A stretch of DNA of 15,665 nt from Ruminococcus sp. CAG:563. Its GTDB lineage: Bacteria > Bacillota > Clostridia > Oscillospirales > Acutalibacteraceae. Location: the NCBI GenBank assembly GCA_000434915.1, contig FR882086.1, positions 94,144 to 109,808 of the forward strand. The letters run 5' to 3'. A program made the translations under genes and the position numbers. Below are positions 1-6,116 of this stretch, piece after piece (positions within the stretch are counted from its first letter, which is position 1; every line of letters starts with the position of its first letter). The notes under the pieces are model-generated. The model saw nothing but the letters and a program-made list of their open reading frames with translations, had not been told where the DNA came from and searched no databases.

Positions 1-422
1 AGGAGAAGCTGGAGCTTATCCTGCTGACCCTTTGACATAGTCTTGATTTTCTGCTTCATCGGAAGCTCAAACCTTGCCGCCATATCGAGAGCCTTTTGCA
101 TATCGAAATTGTCGTAAAAATCCGCCATATACTTGATTGCGCTTTTCGGCGTCATCCAGTTGGGAAGATAATTCTTCTCGGGCAGATATGCAATAATTTT
201 TTTCGACTCAACGCCGGGCTCTTTTCCGTTTATGAGGATCTTGCCCTCATAATCATTGATAAGGCCGACAATGGACTTTATCATCGAGGTTTTTCCGCAG
301 CCGTTCGGGCCGAGCAAACCTACGATTTTGCCCTGTTCAATGTCGTAAGAGACTCCCTTGAGAACGGCATGGTCGCCGTAGCTCTTTTTGAGGTCTCTCA
401 CCTTAAGAAGTGTTTCACTCAT
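1..422 (-). CDS. ABC transporter ATP-binding protein, N-terminal part (cut by window edge)
   Basis: The first 140 codons of an ABC ATPase are present; the rest lies beyond the left edge. Visible are the Walker A motif GPNGCGKT (about residues 38-45) and a degenerate signature, MSKGQQDKL (about 129-137), in place of LSGGQ. The Q-loop region reads AYLPEKN, with no clear glutamine, as in the YtrB/YhcH-like ATPases of Firmicutes exporters often paired with GntR regulators (family recollection). Such proteins couple ATP hydrolysis to a separate permease, presumably encoded off the edge. The ATG at 422 is chosen because GGAGGA lies at 431-436. It begins 33 bp after the MFS gene with no terminator between, so the two are probably cotranscribed. 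Substrate unknown. The class is certain; the subfamily is inference. Confidence 0.9.
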   Translation of the reverse strand, partial: MSETLLKVRDLKKSYGDHAVLKGVSYDIEQGKIVGLLGPNGCGKTSMIKSIVGLINDYEGKILINGKEPGVESKKIIAYLPEKNYLPNWMTPKSAIKYMADFYDNFDMQKALDMAARFELPMKQKIKTMSKGQQDKLQLL

Positions 423-455
423 TGATGTATTCCTCCAATCCCATTCATGGGAAAA

Positions 456-1817
456 TCATTCATCCTGTGCGATTTCTTCTATAATTTCCTCGGGAATCGA
501 GTTTGTTTCGCCATGCTTAACCTGCGACATGCAAAGAAGCGCAAGAGCGAAGCAAGCCGGAGCATAGAAGAACAACGACCAGTAATTTATTTCACCGTCA
601 GCCGAGATTTTCTTGCTAAGGTCAAACATTGCGCCGACAAGAACCGGGCCGACAATAGAAGCCGAAAAAGTTGCGGTATAATAGTAGCCGGTAAATGTTC
701 CGACTCTGTCAAGTCCGCCGATTTCAAGAACAAGCGGAAGTGTATTGATGGTAACGAAAGCAATCAGAATTCCGCCGCCTACAATCGCTATATAGAGCAA
801 CGGCTGGAATTTTGTAACTGCATAAAGCAAGAAGAAGGCGAGAACACCGATCCAGCCGGACATGATTGTCTTTTTGCGGCCGAATTTCTGTCCGAGCTTG
901 CCTGCCGGTATCGCACCGATAACCGTAGCCGCCGCAAACAGGGTTATGATAAGCGAGGCATCGGATTCTTCAAAGTTAAGCTCGTATTTTGCAAATGTTG
1001 TGAAATATGTCTGAATAGAGTCTGTTGCGTTTGAATTAAAGAAAAGAGCAATAAGCATGAAGATAAGACTCTTTTTCTCGCCTTTGGTAAGGCCCATGCT
1101 GCCAAGGCTCTTCTTGCCGTCCTTGCTTCCTTTTTTCTTTTCAAATTCTCTTGCAAGCGTTGCCGCCTCGGCCTTTGAAAGTCTGCTGTCAGGCTCACGA
1201 ACAAGAAAAACAACAACAAGAAGACAGATAACCATGACGATTGATCCGAAAAGGAAAACATAGTTTCTTATTACGTGTTCATCCGTTGCTTTTGTAATAA
1301 ACGTTATAATCTTGCCCGAAACGGTACCGAGAACTACTCCGACGCCGCCCATGATATTGATAACGGCGTTACCCTCTCCTCGAAGCTCCGAAGGTGTAGC
1401 GTCCGGCATCATTGCAACAACAGGAGAACGCCATGTTGACATTATAAAGTTGAAAACAATAATGTCAAGCATAAGTATTCCGAGGAGCTGAATTCTCGGA
1501 ATAAAAATAAACAAAAGAGCACAAAGAGGTACACCAACCATCAGGTACGGTGTTCTCTTTCCGAAACGAGTGTGGGTTCTGTCTGAAAATCTTCCGAAAA
1601 GCGGCTGGAAAACAACGCCGAAAACATTGTCGATAACCATTATCATACCTACGGCGGTGCTTGCCCAGCTAAGATTTGCAATCGTATCGTTTTCCTTTAA
1701 AATAATGGGAACATATGCGTTATAGATAATCCAAGCTATCTGTACCGCCATAAAACCGAAACCTATAAGTGCGGTCTTGCCATAATTAAGCTTCATTTTT
1801 TTTGCTTTTTCAGCCAT
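456..1817 (-). CDS. MFS transporter, SLC45/GPH-like sugar permease
   Basis: A 453-residue, complete, very hydrophobic protein with about 12 predicted membrane segments, so it acts in the cytoplasmic membrane. The loop between segments 2 and 3 reads QPLFGRFSDRTHTRFGKR (about residues 71-88) and continues into a TPYL segment. This resembles SLC45-type and glycoside-pentoside-hexuronide transporters, which move sugars with a cation. A charged cytoplasmic loop rich in Lys and Glu sits in the middle, and the C-terminus is acidic. The ATG at 1817 is preceded by AGAAAGGA, and the extended -10 promoter at 1881-1886 lies about 65 bp upstream. The ABC ATPase gene follows after 33 bp. Family is fairly sure; the sugar is not identifiable because no glycosidase or sugar regulator is in view. 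Confidence 0.85.
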   Translation of the reverse strand: MAEKAKKMKLNYGKTALIGFGFMAVQIAWIIYNAYVPIILKENDTIANLSWASTAVGMIMVIDNVFGVVFQPLFGRFSDRTHTRFGKRTPYLMVGVPLCALLFIFIPRIQLLGILMLDIIVFNFIMSTWRSPVVAMMPDATPSELRGEGNAVINIMGGVGVVLGTVSGKIITFITKATDEHVIRNYVFLFGSIVMVICLLVVVFLVREPDSRLSKAEAATLAREFEKKKGSKDGKKSLGSMGLTKGEKKSLIFMLIALFFNSNATDSIQTYFTTFAKYELNFEESDASLIITLFAAATVIGAIPAGKLGQKFGRKKTIMSGWIGVLAFFLLYAVTKFQPLLYIAIVGGGILIAFVTINTLPLVLEIGGLDRVGTFTGYYYTATFSASIVGPVLVGAMFDLSKKISADGEINYWSLFFYAPACFALALLCMSQVKHGETNSIPEEIIEEIAQDE

Positions 1818-1880
1818 AAAAACAATCCTTTCTTATCATGGATAATAACCGATAAACACTTCTCGATTATTGTCCGTACC

Positions 1881-1912
1881 ATTATATCACGAATTGACGT
1901 AAATGCAAATGC
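1881..1912 (-). promoter_or_regulatory. Putative promoter of the MFS transporter gene
   Basis: Read on the minus strand, TGATATAAT forms an extended -10 (TATAAT at 1881-1886). A weak -35, TTTGCA, lies 17 bp upstream. It is the only good -10 in the gap before the MFS start at 1817. The rest of the 296-bp gap between this gene and the divergent tRNA holds the tRNA promoter and AT-rich sequence with no further recognisable element. Confidence 0.6.
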
Positions 1913-2033
1913 TTTTATGGCGTTTTTTGCATAATTTATGATATTATTTTTCCATCTAATTTTTAAAATTGTATGAATTGGCGGAAAAGAAAGGGTAAAC
2001 ATTACGTTTTGAACCGAAATTGGCAACAAATTC

Positions 2034-2062
2034 TTGACAAAAACGAAAAGAAAGAATATAAT
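2034..2062 (+). promoter_or_regulatory. Consensus sigma-A promoter of tRNA-Ala
   Basis: TTGACA (2034-2039), an exact 17-bp spacer, then TATAAT (2057-2062): a perfect vegetative promoter. The tRNA starts about 45 nt after the expected +1, so a short 5' leader would be removed by RNase P. Confidence 0.88.
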
Positions 2063-2113
2063 TTTCGTGTCAAATGGTAATGCATTCAGTCACTTAGCAT
2101 TGCCTTAATATCC

Positions 2114-2189
2114 GGGGGCGTAGCTCAGCTGGGAGAGCGTACGGTTCGCATCCGTAAGGTCGAGAGTTCGATCCTCTTCGTCTCCACCA
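2114..2189 (+). tRNA. tRNA-Ala, anticodon CGC
   Basis: A 76-nt cloverleaf can be drawn by eye. The acceptor stem is GGGGGCG with CGTCTCC, the D stem GCTC/GAGC, the anticodon stem TACGG/CCGTA with loop TTCGCAT, and the T arm GAGAG-TTCGATC-CTCTT. The discriminator is A and CCA is encoded. The loop gives anticodon CGC, which reads GCG. The acceptor stem has G3:U70, the classical alanyl-tRNA synthetase identity element, which confirms alanine. It is a single tRNA with its own consensus promoter and strong terminator, not part of a tRNA cluster. GCG is a single-codon specialty, so UGC- and GGC-type tRNA-Ala genes must exist elsewhere. Confidence 0.95.
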
Positions 2190-2192
2190 AAC

Positions 2193-2247
2193 ATCCGCCG
2201 TAGTTCTTATAGAAGAATTGCGGCGGATTTATTATTGTTTTATTTTT
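2193..2247 (+). terminator. Strong intrinsic terminator of tRNA-Ala
   Basis: A near-perfect hairpin spans 2193-2228: ATCCGCCG pairs with CGGCGGAT, continued by G-U-containing pairs and TTCTT/AAGAA closing a 4-nt loop. It is followed by a T-rich tail (2226-2247). It starts 4 nt after the tRNA CCA end. Confidence 0.9.
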
Positions 2248-2269
2248 ATATAATAGGAGCAACAGTATA

Positions 2270-2740
2270 ATGAATATCAGAACAGCTCAAAGGAAGGATA
2301 TTCCTCAGATTAAAGAATTGTTGAGTCAGGTGCTTCAAATTCATGCAGAAATCCGTCCCGATATTTTTGTTCCGGGAACCACAAAGTATACCGATGCAGA
2401 GTTAGAAGAAATTCTAAAAGACGAAGCAAAACCGATTTATGTCGCAGTGGATGAAAACGATAAGTGTTTAGGATACGCTTTCTGCCAGTTGAAATCACAG
2501 CCTTTTTCAAATAATATGATACCGTTTAAGTCTTTTTTTATTGATGATCTTTGTGTCGATAAAAATACAAGAGGGCAGCACATCGGAGAAAGTTTGTTTG
2601 AATTTGTAAAGTGCGAAGCAAGGAAAAAAGGATGCTATGAGGTTACTCTGAACGTTTGGGCAGGAAACACTTCGGCTGAAAAATTCTACGAGAAAATGGG
2701 CATGAAAACAAAAGAAAGACAGCTTGAATATATACTGTAA
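2270..2740 (+). CDS. GNAT family N-acetyltransferase
   Basis: A 156-residue protein of normal length for a single-domain GNAT enzyme, which transfers an acetyl group from acetyl-CoA to an amine. Motif A is visible around residues 91-113 (IDDLCVDKNTRG then QHIGESLF); RGQHIG (101-106) is the Q/RxxGxG/A acetyl-CoA pyrophosphate loop. Motif B follows with LNVWAGNTSAEKFYEKMGM (127-145), with Asn133 and Tyr140 in the usual positions. The ATG at 2270 is preceded by AGGAG at 2255-2259. No separate promoter is convincing, so it may depend on readthrough of the tRNA terminator. Substrate unknown; protein N-terminal, small-molecule or aminoglycoside acetylation are all possible. No functional link to metY is evident. 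Confidence 0.9.
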   Translation: MNIRTAQRKDIPQIKELLSQVLQIHAEIRPDIFVPGTTKYTDAELEEILKDEAKPIYVAVDENDKCLGYAFCQLKSQPFSNNMIPFKSFFIDDLCVDKNTRGQHIGESLFEFVKCEARKKGCYEVTLNVWAGNTSAEKFYEKMGMKTKERQLEYIL

Positions 2741-2751
2741 TCAAGTATTCA

Positions 2752-2797
2752 TTGCCGATATTAACTCTACGGCAAAAAATTTTTAATTTTTTTCGTT
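2752..2797 (+). terminator. Weak intrinsic terminator after the GNAT gene
   Basis: TTGCCG (2752-2757) pairs with CGGCAA (2770-2775) around a 12-nt loop. A few As then T-rich sequence with two T-runs follow. It sits 12 nt after the GNAT stop and separates it from the metY promoter. The short stem makes strength uncertain. Confidence 0.5.
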
Positions 2798-2820
2798 TTA
2801 CCTATTGACAAGGTAGGTAA
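2798..2820 (+). promoter_or_regulatory. Putative operator: perfect 7-9-7 inverted repeat over the metY -35
   Basis: TTACCTA (2798-2804) and TAGGTAA (2814-2820) are exact reverse complements around a 9-bp centre that contains the TTGACA of the metY promoter. Bound protein would block RNA polymerase. The 23-bp size and -35 position resemble sites of dimeric repressors such as Rrf2-family CymR/IscR regulators of sulfur metabolism. That assignment is inference from geometry and the downstream gene. Confidence 0.6.
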
Positions 2821-2833
2821 TATATGTTATTAT
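2805..2833 (+). promoter_or_regulatory. metY leader promoter
   Basis: TTGACA (2805-2810), a 17-bp spacer, then TATTAT (2828-2833) with an upstream TG giving an extended -10 (TGTTATTAT). Expected start is near 2840, about 280 nt before metY, leaving a long leader. The -35 lies inside the inverted repeat at 2798-2820. Confidence 0.85.
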
Positions 2834-2870
2834 ACACCCAACCTAAATAATTCAACGGGAGGTAAGCAAA

Positions 2871-2957
2871 ATGAAAAACATTTCTTCGATGCTTTTTATG
2901 ATGTGTATTTGCGAATACACTTCTTTTGTCGTGCCTTCCGATAGTAAAAACAGTTAA
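2871..2957 (+). CDS. 28-residue leader peptide with Met/Cys cluster upstream of metY
   Basis: A small ORF with an excellent SD (GGGAGG, 2857-2862, 8 nt before the ATG), about 30 nt after the predicted transcription start. Residues 7-14 read MLFMMCIC, so the middle of a 28-residue peptide holds three Met and two Cys; the rest is ordinary. The next full gene makes homocysteine or cysteine, which fits a ribosome-sensing leader whose stalling reports low Met or Cys. The Cys codons lie in a hairpin (2903-2920), and the 3' end of the ORF (2936-2945) can pair with 2959-2968, which would disrupt the terminator at 2962-2992. An alternative is a small hydrophobic peptide with its own role, but the terminator right after its stop favours a regulatory leader. 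Confidence 0.72.
   Translation: MKNISSMLFMMCICEYTSFVVPSDSKNS
2903..2920 (+). promoter_or_regulatory. Hairpin over the Cys codons of the leader ORF (possible pause hairpin)
   Basis: GTGTATT (2903-2909) and AATACAC (2914-2920) form a perfect 7-bp stem with loop TGCG. The stem-loop contains the TGT and TGC codons of the leader peptide. In trp-type attenuators an early hairpin pauses RNA polymerase so that the ribosome can catch up; that role is inferred here. Confidence 0.5.
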
Positions 2958-2968
2958 AACTAACGGAA
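2936..2968 (+). promoter_or_regulatory. Possible antiterminator hairpin in the metY leader
   Basis: 2936-2940 (TTCCG) pairs with 2964-2968 (CGGAA). After one A-A mismatch, 2942-2945 (TAGT) pairs with 2959-2962 (ACTA), leaving a 13-nt loop. This uses nucleotides 2962-2968, the 5' arm of the terminator, so the two folds exclude each other. The 5' arm lies at codons 22-25 of the leader ORF. Confidence 0.5.
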
Positions 2969-2992
2969 AGTCAAAAAGGCTTTCCGTTTTTT
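2962..2992 (+). terminator. Attenuator terminator between leader ORF and metY
   Basis: AACGGAAAG (2962-2970) pairs with CTTTCCGTT (2980-2988). T-G and C-G pairs extend the stem to 11 bp with an AAAAA loop, followed by a T-run through 2992. It begins 5 nt after the leader ORF stop and 128 nt before metY, in the transcript leader, so it is an attenuator and not a gene-end terminator. Confidence 0.82.
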
Positions 2993-3005
2993 AATAGGTG
3001 ATTTT

Positions 3006-3062
3006 ATGAGCAATATTTTTGAAAAGCTGCTGAGACAAAATTTCAGATTCGGACGAATGTAA
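3006..3062 (+). CDS. Second short leader ORF (18 residues) before metY
   Basis: ATG at 3006 with AGGTGA just upstream (2996-3001), 18 sense codons, TAA at 3060-3062. The peptide is basic and ends FRFGRM. It lies after the attenuator, so it is translated only on read-through transcripts. Its stop codon coincides with the base of the hairpin that covers the metY SD (3061-3116), so a terminating ribosome would cover the hairpin's 5' arm. This placement suggests translational coupling. I do not recognise the peptide; the ORF could be chance, though SD and stop position argue against that. Confidence 0.5.
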   Translation: MSNIFEKLLRQNFRFGRM

Positions 3063-3116
3063 TTTTTCCTTTGTGCAAAAAATTAACAAAATATTTTTAG
3101 ATAAGAAAGGAAAATT
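3061..3116 (+). promoter_or_regulatory. Hairpin that sequesters the metY ribosome binding site
   Basis: TTTTCCTTT (3064-3072) pairs over nine uninterrupted positions with AAAGGAAAA (3106-3114). Two more A-T pairs follow after a one-nt bulge, giving a base at 3061/3116. The 3' arm contains the metY SD (AAAGGA, 3106-3111). The inner part can form a further A/T stem (3078-3083 with 3093-3098). When folded, metY initiation should be inhibited. Confidence 0.6.
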
Positions 3117-3119
3117 ACC

Positions 3120-4403
3120 ATGTCAGATTATAAATTTGAAACACTTCAACTTCATGTAGGTCAGGAGAATCCCGACCCGGCAACAGATTCAAGAGCAGTT
3201 CCGATCTATGCAACAACTTCATATGTTTTCAAAGACTCCGCACAGGCGGCCGGCCGTTTCGGCCTGACCGAGGGCGGTAACATATATACAAGACTGATGA
3301 ACCCGACCTCAGATGTTTTTGAGAAAAGAATCGCAGCTCTCGAGGGTGGCGCAGCAGCACTTGCAACAGCCTCCGGCTCGGCTGCAATCTCATATGCAAT
3401 TCAGAACATTGCAATCGCAGGCGACCACATTGTTTCTTCAACAAACCTTTATGGCGGCACACACAATCTTTTCGCAAACACCCTTAAGGAGCAGGGACTT
3501 GACACCACATTTGTCGATCCATCCGACCCCGAGAATTTCGAAAAGGCAATTCAGCCGAACACCAAGCTTCTCTATGCCGAATCACTTGGCAATCCGAACT
3601 CGGACGTTATCGACCTTGAGGCCATTGCCGACATTGCTCATAAGCACGGTATTCCGTTCATCGTTGACAGCACCTTTGCAACGCCCTATCTTCTCCGTCC
3701 TATTGAGCACGGTGCAGACGTTGTTGTTCATTCGGCAACAAAGTTCATTGGCGGACATGGCACGGTAATGGGCGGTGTTGTCATTGACTCGGGTAAATTT
3801 GACTGGGCACAGAATGACAAATTCCCCGGACTTTCAAAACCAAACCCGTCATATCACGGCGTTGTTTTCACCGAGGCTTGCGGCAATCTTGCCTATATTC
3901 TCAAGCTTCGTACAACACTCATGAGAGACCAAGGTGCAACAATCTCTCCGTTCAACTCTTTCCTGCTTCTCCAGGGACTCGAAACCCTTTCACTAAGAGT
4001 TGAACGCCATGTCGAGAATGCACTCAAGGTTGTTGACTTCCTCAAAAATCATCCGCAGGTTGAAAGAGTTAATCACCCCTCGCTTGCAACGGGAAAGCAA
4101 AAAGAGCTTTATGATAAATACTTTAAGAAAGGTGCGGCTTCAATATTTACATTTGAGATAAAGGGCGACGCCGAAACCGCTAAGAAGTTCACCGAAAGTC
4201 TCAAGCTCTTCTCCCTTCTTGCAAACGTTGCCGACGTTAAGTCGCTCGTTATTCATCCTGCATCAACAACCCACTCACAGCTCTCCGAAGAGGAGCTTCT
4301 CTCCTGCGGAATTAAGCCGAACACTGTTCGTCTTTCAATCGGTACAGAGCATATTGATGATATTATCGCTGACCTTCAGCAGGGCTTTGATGCGGTCAAA
4401 TAA
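3120..4403 (+). CDS. metY: O-acetylhomoserine sulfhydrylase (O-acetylhomoserine aminocarboxypropyltransferase)
   Basis: A 427-residue cytoplasmic PLP enzyme of the Cys/Met metabolism family, the usual length for MetY. It condenses O-acetylhomoserine with sulfide to give homocysteine, the direct sulfhydrylation route to methionine; many members also act on O-acetylserine. The PLP lysine is K208 in SATKFIGGHG (205-214), with D183 in VDSTFATP contacting the pyridine nitrogen and ASGSAAI (84-90) forming the phosphate-binding loop. The N-terminal QLHVGQ and C-terminal VIHPASTTHSQL segments are typical of the family. The ATG at 3120 has AAAGGA 8 nt upstream, inside a predicted masking hairpin. The long leader with operator, attenuator and two short ORFs implies tight control by sulfur amino acids. 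A cystathionine synthase or lyase role is less likely given length and motifs. Confidence 0.95.
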   Translation: MSDYKFETLQLHVGQENPDPATDSRAVPIYATTSYVFKDSAQAAGRFGLTEGGNIYTRLMNPTSDVFEKRIAALEGGAAALATASGSAAISYAIQNIAIAGDHIVSSTNLYGGTHNLFANTLKEQGLDTTFVDPSDPENFEKAIQPNTKLLYAESLGNPNSDVIDLEAIADIAHKHGIPFIVDSTFATPYLLRPIEHGADVVVHSATKFIGGHGTVMGGVVIDSGKFDWAQNDKFPGLSKPNPSYHGVVFTEACGNLAYILKLRTTLMRDQGATISPFNSFLLLQGLETLSLRVERHVENALKVVDFLKNHPQVERVNHPSLATGKQKELYDKYFKKGAASIFTFEIKGDAETAKKFTESLKLFSLLANVADVKSLVIHPASTTHSQLSEEELLSCGIKPNTVRLSIGTEHIDDIIADLQQGFDAVK

Positions 4404-4444
4404 TAAACACAAATAAAATTTCCTTCTCATTTTTCTTCCCCTTT

Positions 4445-4490
4445 AAAAAAGCGGCAGTTCCGAATGCAAGATGTCGGAACTGCCGTTTTA
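4445..4490. terminator. Bidirectional terminator between convergent metY and PHP gene
   Basis: CGGCAGTTCCGA (4452-4463) pairs perfectly with TCGGAACTGCCG (4474-4485), a 12-bp stem with 10-nt loop. Ts follow on the plus side (4486-4489) and a run of As precedes it (4445-4450), giving a U-tail on the minus strand, so it serves both genes. Confidence 0.9.
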
Positions 4491-4498
4491 TTATTTTG

Positions 4499-5968
4499 TC
4501 ATTCTATTGAATATGGGTGGAAAAATCTGTCGAACACATTGTATCCGAGTGCAACGTACTTGAACAGCCAAATAATCGGATTAAATCGGAAGAAAAGCCA
4601 ATCCGTTACGGTTGCAAGTCCACGCAGGAATGTTGAAACGTCATGTGTCTCAGGAACCTCAACCGGCGTGAATTCTTCACCCTCAACATTGAGTGTGAAC
4701 GGCTGAGCATAGCAAATGCCATTCTCTCCCGTGATATAAAATCTTACATAAAGATACGGATCATCAAGCAAATCATCGCTGTAAAGATCAAGTGTTGCCT
4801 TTCCGCTTGTAATGTTTTCCTCTCGCTTGATAACGTTACCGTTTGAAACCCATGTTATGCGGTCAAAATTTGTGCCTTCAATCTTTATTGTTCCGTTCTC
4901 CCGGTCAACGTCGATTCGAGTTACCATCGGCGTATTATCCTGAAGGTAGAGCTTCTCCTCATAAACCTTGTCCTCATCAAAGCCGGGCATTTCCTCCATG
5001 CCGTTAAGCTCAACGCCGTTTGAGTAATGCGAAACAGCAAAGCTCCAACCGTTCTCCATGCTTGAACGAACATTATCCATATCGAAGTCCTTCATCATGA
5101 GCATTGTATAAGCATCGTTAAGCGATCTTACATCATGCGAATCCGAGAAGGCAAAACCCCAGGGAACAACGCCGTTCGGAATTGTCTTCTGAAGAATTTG
5201 GTCATAAAGAATTCTGTCGCAGCGGGTGTGAGCATCGGTTGCACTGTTGATTCCCATGCCCACACTTGAACCGGCATTATCAAGGAAAAGACGTGCGAAC
5301 TTGTTTGCATAATAGTCGTCAACCTTTTGGCCTACATGGTCAGCACTGTCCTTATCGGTATAAACATACTCGCCAATATGCGAAAGCATCGATATTCCAC
5401 CGGCTTCTCTGACTCCCTTGCTCGGAGTTTCATAGTCACCGTAAACGCCGGCAAGGCCCTGACCATAGTTTGAGAAATACCCGGTCAAATGGCAGTCCGC
5501 CTTGGGCGTTGCCATGTTAAGCTCTATGCCCTGAGGAACATCCAGCATTCCGTTTTTGTGGGTTCTCTCAGATGAAGCCGCAGTGCCGCTCTGATAGGAA
5601 TCATATTCCTCATCCGTCAAAGGAATAATGGGAGCCATGTGCGTTCTCTCATACTTAACAAGTCTGACAAGCGGAACAAGATCGGGCTTCTGATTCCAGC
5701 CCTTATTTATCGTTCCGTGATCCGTCAGCGCAACAATATCATAGTTGAGGTCATAGTGCATCTGAACAGATTCTTTAACCGTGAGATATCCGTCGCTGGC
5801 GTTTGTATGGCAGTGCGGCTGAAATTTGTAGCTTCCCCACTCATCCCAATCAACTGCCTCATACGGATTAGTGATTATGTACTTTCTGCTCCTCGCCGTT
5901 GCACCGATTACAAAAACCTGTGCAACAAGAACAACACTTAAAAGTACGGATAAAATTTTCTTTGCCAC
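4499..5968 (-). CDS. Exported PHP-domain phosphoesterase (CehA/McbA-like)
   Basis: 489 residues, starting at a GTG (5966-5968) with GAGGAGAG just upstream. Residues 1-26 look like a signal peptide: two lysines, a long hydrophobic stretch, then ATARS. The PHP metal site is complete: H52xH54 with SDG (58-60), DHG (83-85), E149, H160, H197 and D276-S-H278. PHP enzymes hydrolyse phosphoesters using a di- or trinuclear metal centre. After about residue 340 a beta-rich region with an IEGTNFDRITWVSNG segment resembles the C-terminal domain of CehA-type proteins. The end (about 445-485) is aromatic and hydrophobic, with WLFFRFNPIIWLFKY, and may bind the membrane. It is monocistronic, with its own promoter at 6004-6032. 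Substrate unknown; an extracellular phosphodiester or phosphosugar is plausible. Confidence 0.88.
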   Translation of the reverse strand: MAKKILSVLLSVVLVAQVFVIGATARSRKYIITNPYEAVDWDEWGSYKFQPHCHTNASDGYLTVKESVQMHYDLNYDIVALTDHGTINKGWNQKPDLVPLVRLVKYERTHMAPIIPLTDEEYDSYQSGTAASSERTHKNGMLDVPQGIELNMATPKADCHLTGYFSNYGQGLAGVYGDYETPSKGVREAGGISMLSHIGEYVYTDKDSADHVGQKVDDYYANKFARLFLDNAGSSVGMGINSATDAHTRCDRILYDQILQKTIPNGVVPWGFAFSDSHDVRSLNDAYTMLMMKDFDMDNVRSSMENGWSFAVSHYSNGVELNGMEEMPGFDEDKVYEEKLYLQDNTPMVTRIDVDRENGTIKIEGTNFDRITWVSNGNVIKREENITSGKATLDLYSDDLLDDPYLYVRFYITGENGICYAQPFTLNVEGEEFTPVEVPETHDVSTFLRGLATVTDWLFFRFNPIIWLFKYVALGYNVFDRFFHPYSIE

Positions 5969-6003
5969 TTTGTTCTCTCCTCAATAAACAATTTCTTTCC
6001 TCC

Positions 6004-6032
6004 ATTATGACTTATTTTGTTTAATTTGTCAA
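6004..6032 (-). promoter_or_regulatory. Promoter of the PHP-domain gene
   Basis: On the minus strand: TTGACA (6027-6032), a 17-bp spacer, CATAAT (6004-6009). It lies 36 bp upstream of the GTG start and downstream of the terminator at 6075-6108, so the gene is transcribed independently. Confidence 0.82.
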
Positions 6033-6074
6033 CAGCTAAGGAAATACCCCTTTTAGAAGTCTCATCTCTTTCGT

Positions 6075-6108
6075 AAAAAAAGACCGAATCCTGTATACGG
6101 ATCCGGTC
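6075..6108 (-). terminator. Terminator of the nudix-maf-membrane protein group
   Basis: GACCG (6082-6086) pairs with CGGTC (6104-6108). After one mismatch ATCC pairs with GGAT, closing a TGTATAC loop. Seven As (6075-6081) give a U-tail on the minus strand. It lies 9 bp after the stop of the small membrane protein gene. Confidence 0.85.
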
Positions 6109-6116
6109 AAAAATAT

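Noticed and set aside
441..452. CCCAT-N2-ATGGG palindrome between the MFS and ABC genes
   Set aside because: Too short for a terminator and without a T-run; no reason to call it an operator.
447..1034. 195-codon plus-strand open frame opposite the MFS gene
   Set aside because: Antisense to a complete transporter gene; composition (Arg, Lys, Cys rich) is typical of a reverse-complement shadow.
1901..1990. Repeated ATGCAAATGC-like and TTTTTTGCAT-like words upstream of the MFS gene
   Set aside because: Imperfect and AT-rich, with no consistent spacing or symmetry; no CRISPR or iteron character.
2249..2254. TATAAT as a -10 for the GNAT gene
   Set aside because: Transcription would start within or after the SD at 2255-2259, and no -35 is positioned upstream; it is probably part of the AT-rich terminator tail.
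2834..3119. S-box (SAM) riboswitch or T-box leader in front of metY
   Set aside because: I looked for the T-box core (GGTGGNACCGCG-like) and the S-box conserved GATGAAGCCCGGCAACC-like blocks; neither is present, while short ORFs and a terminator are.
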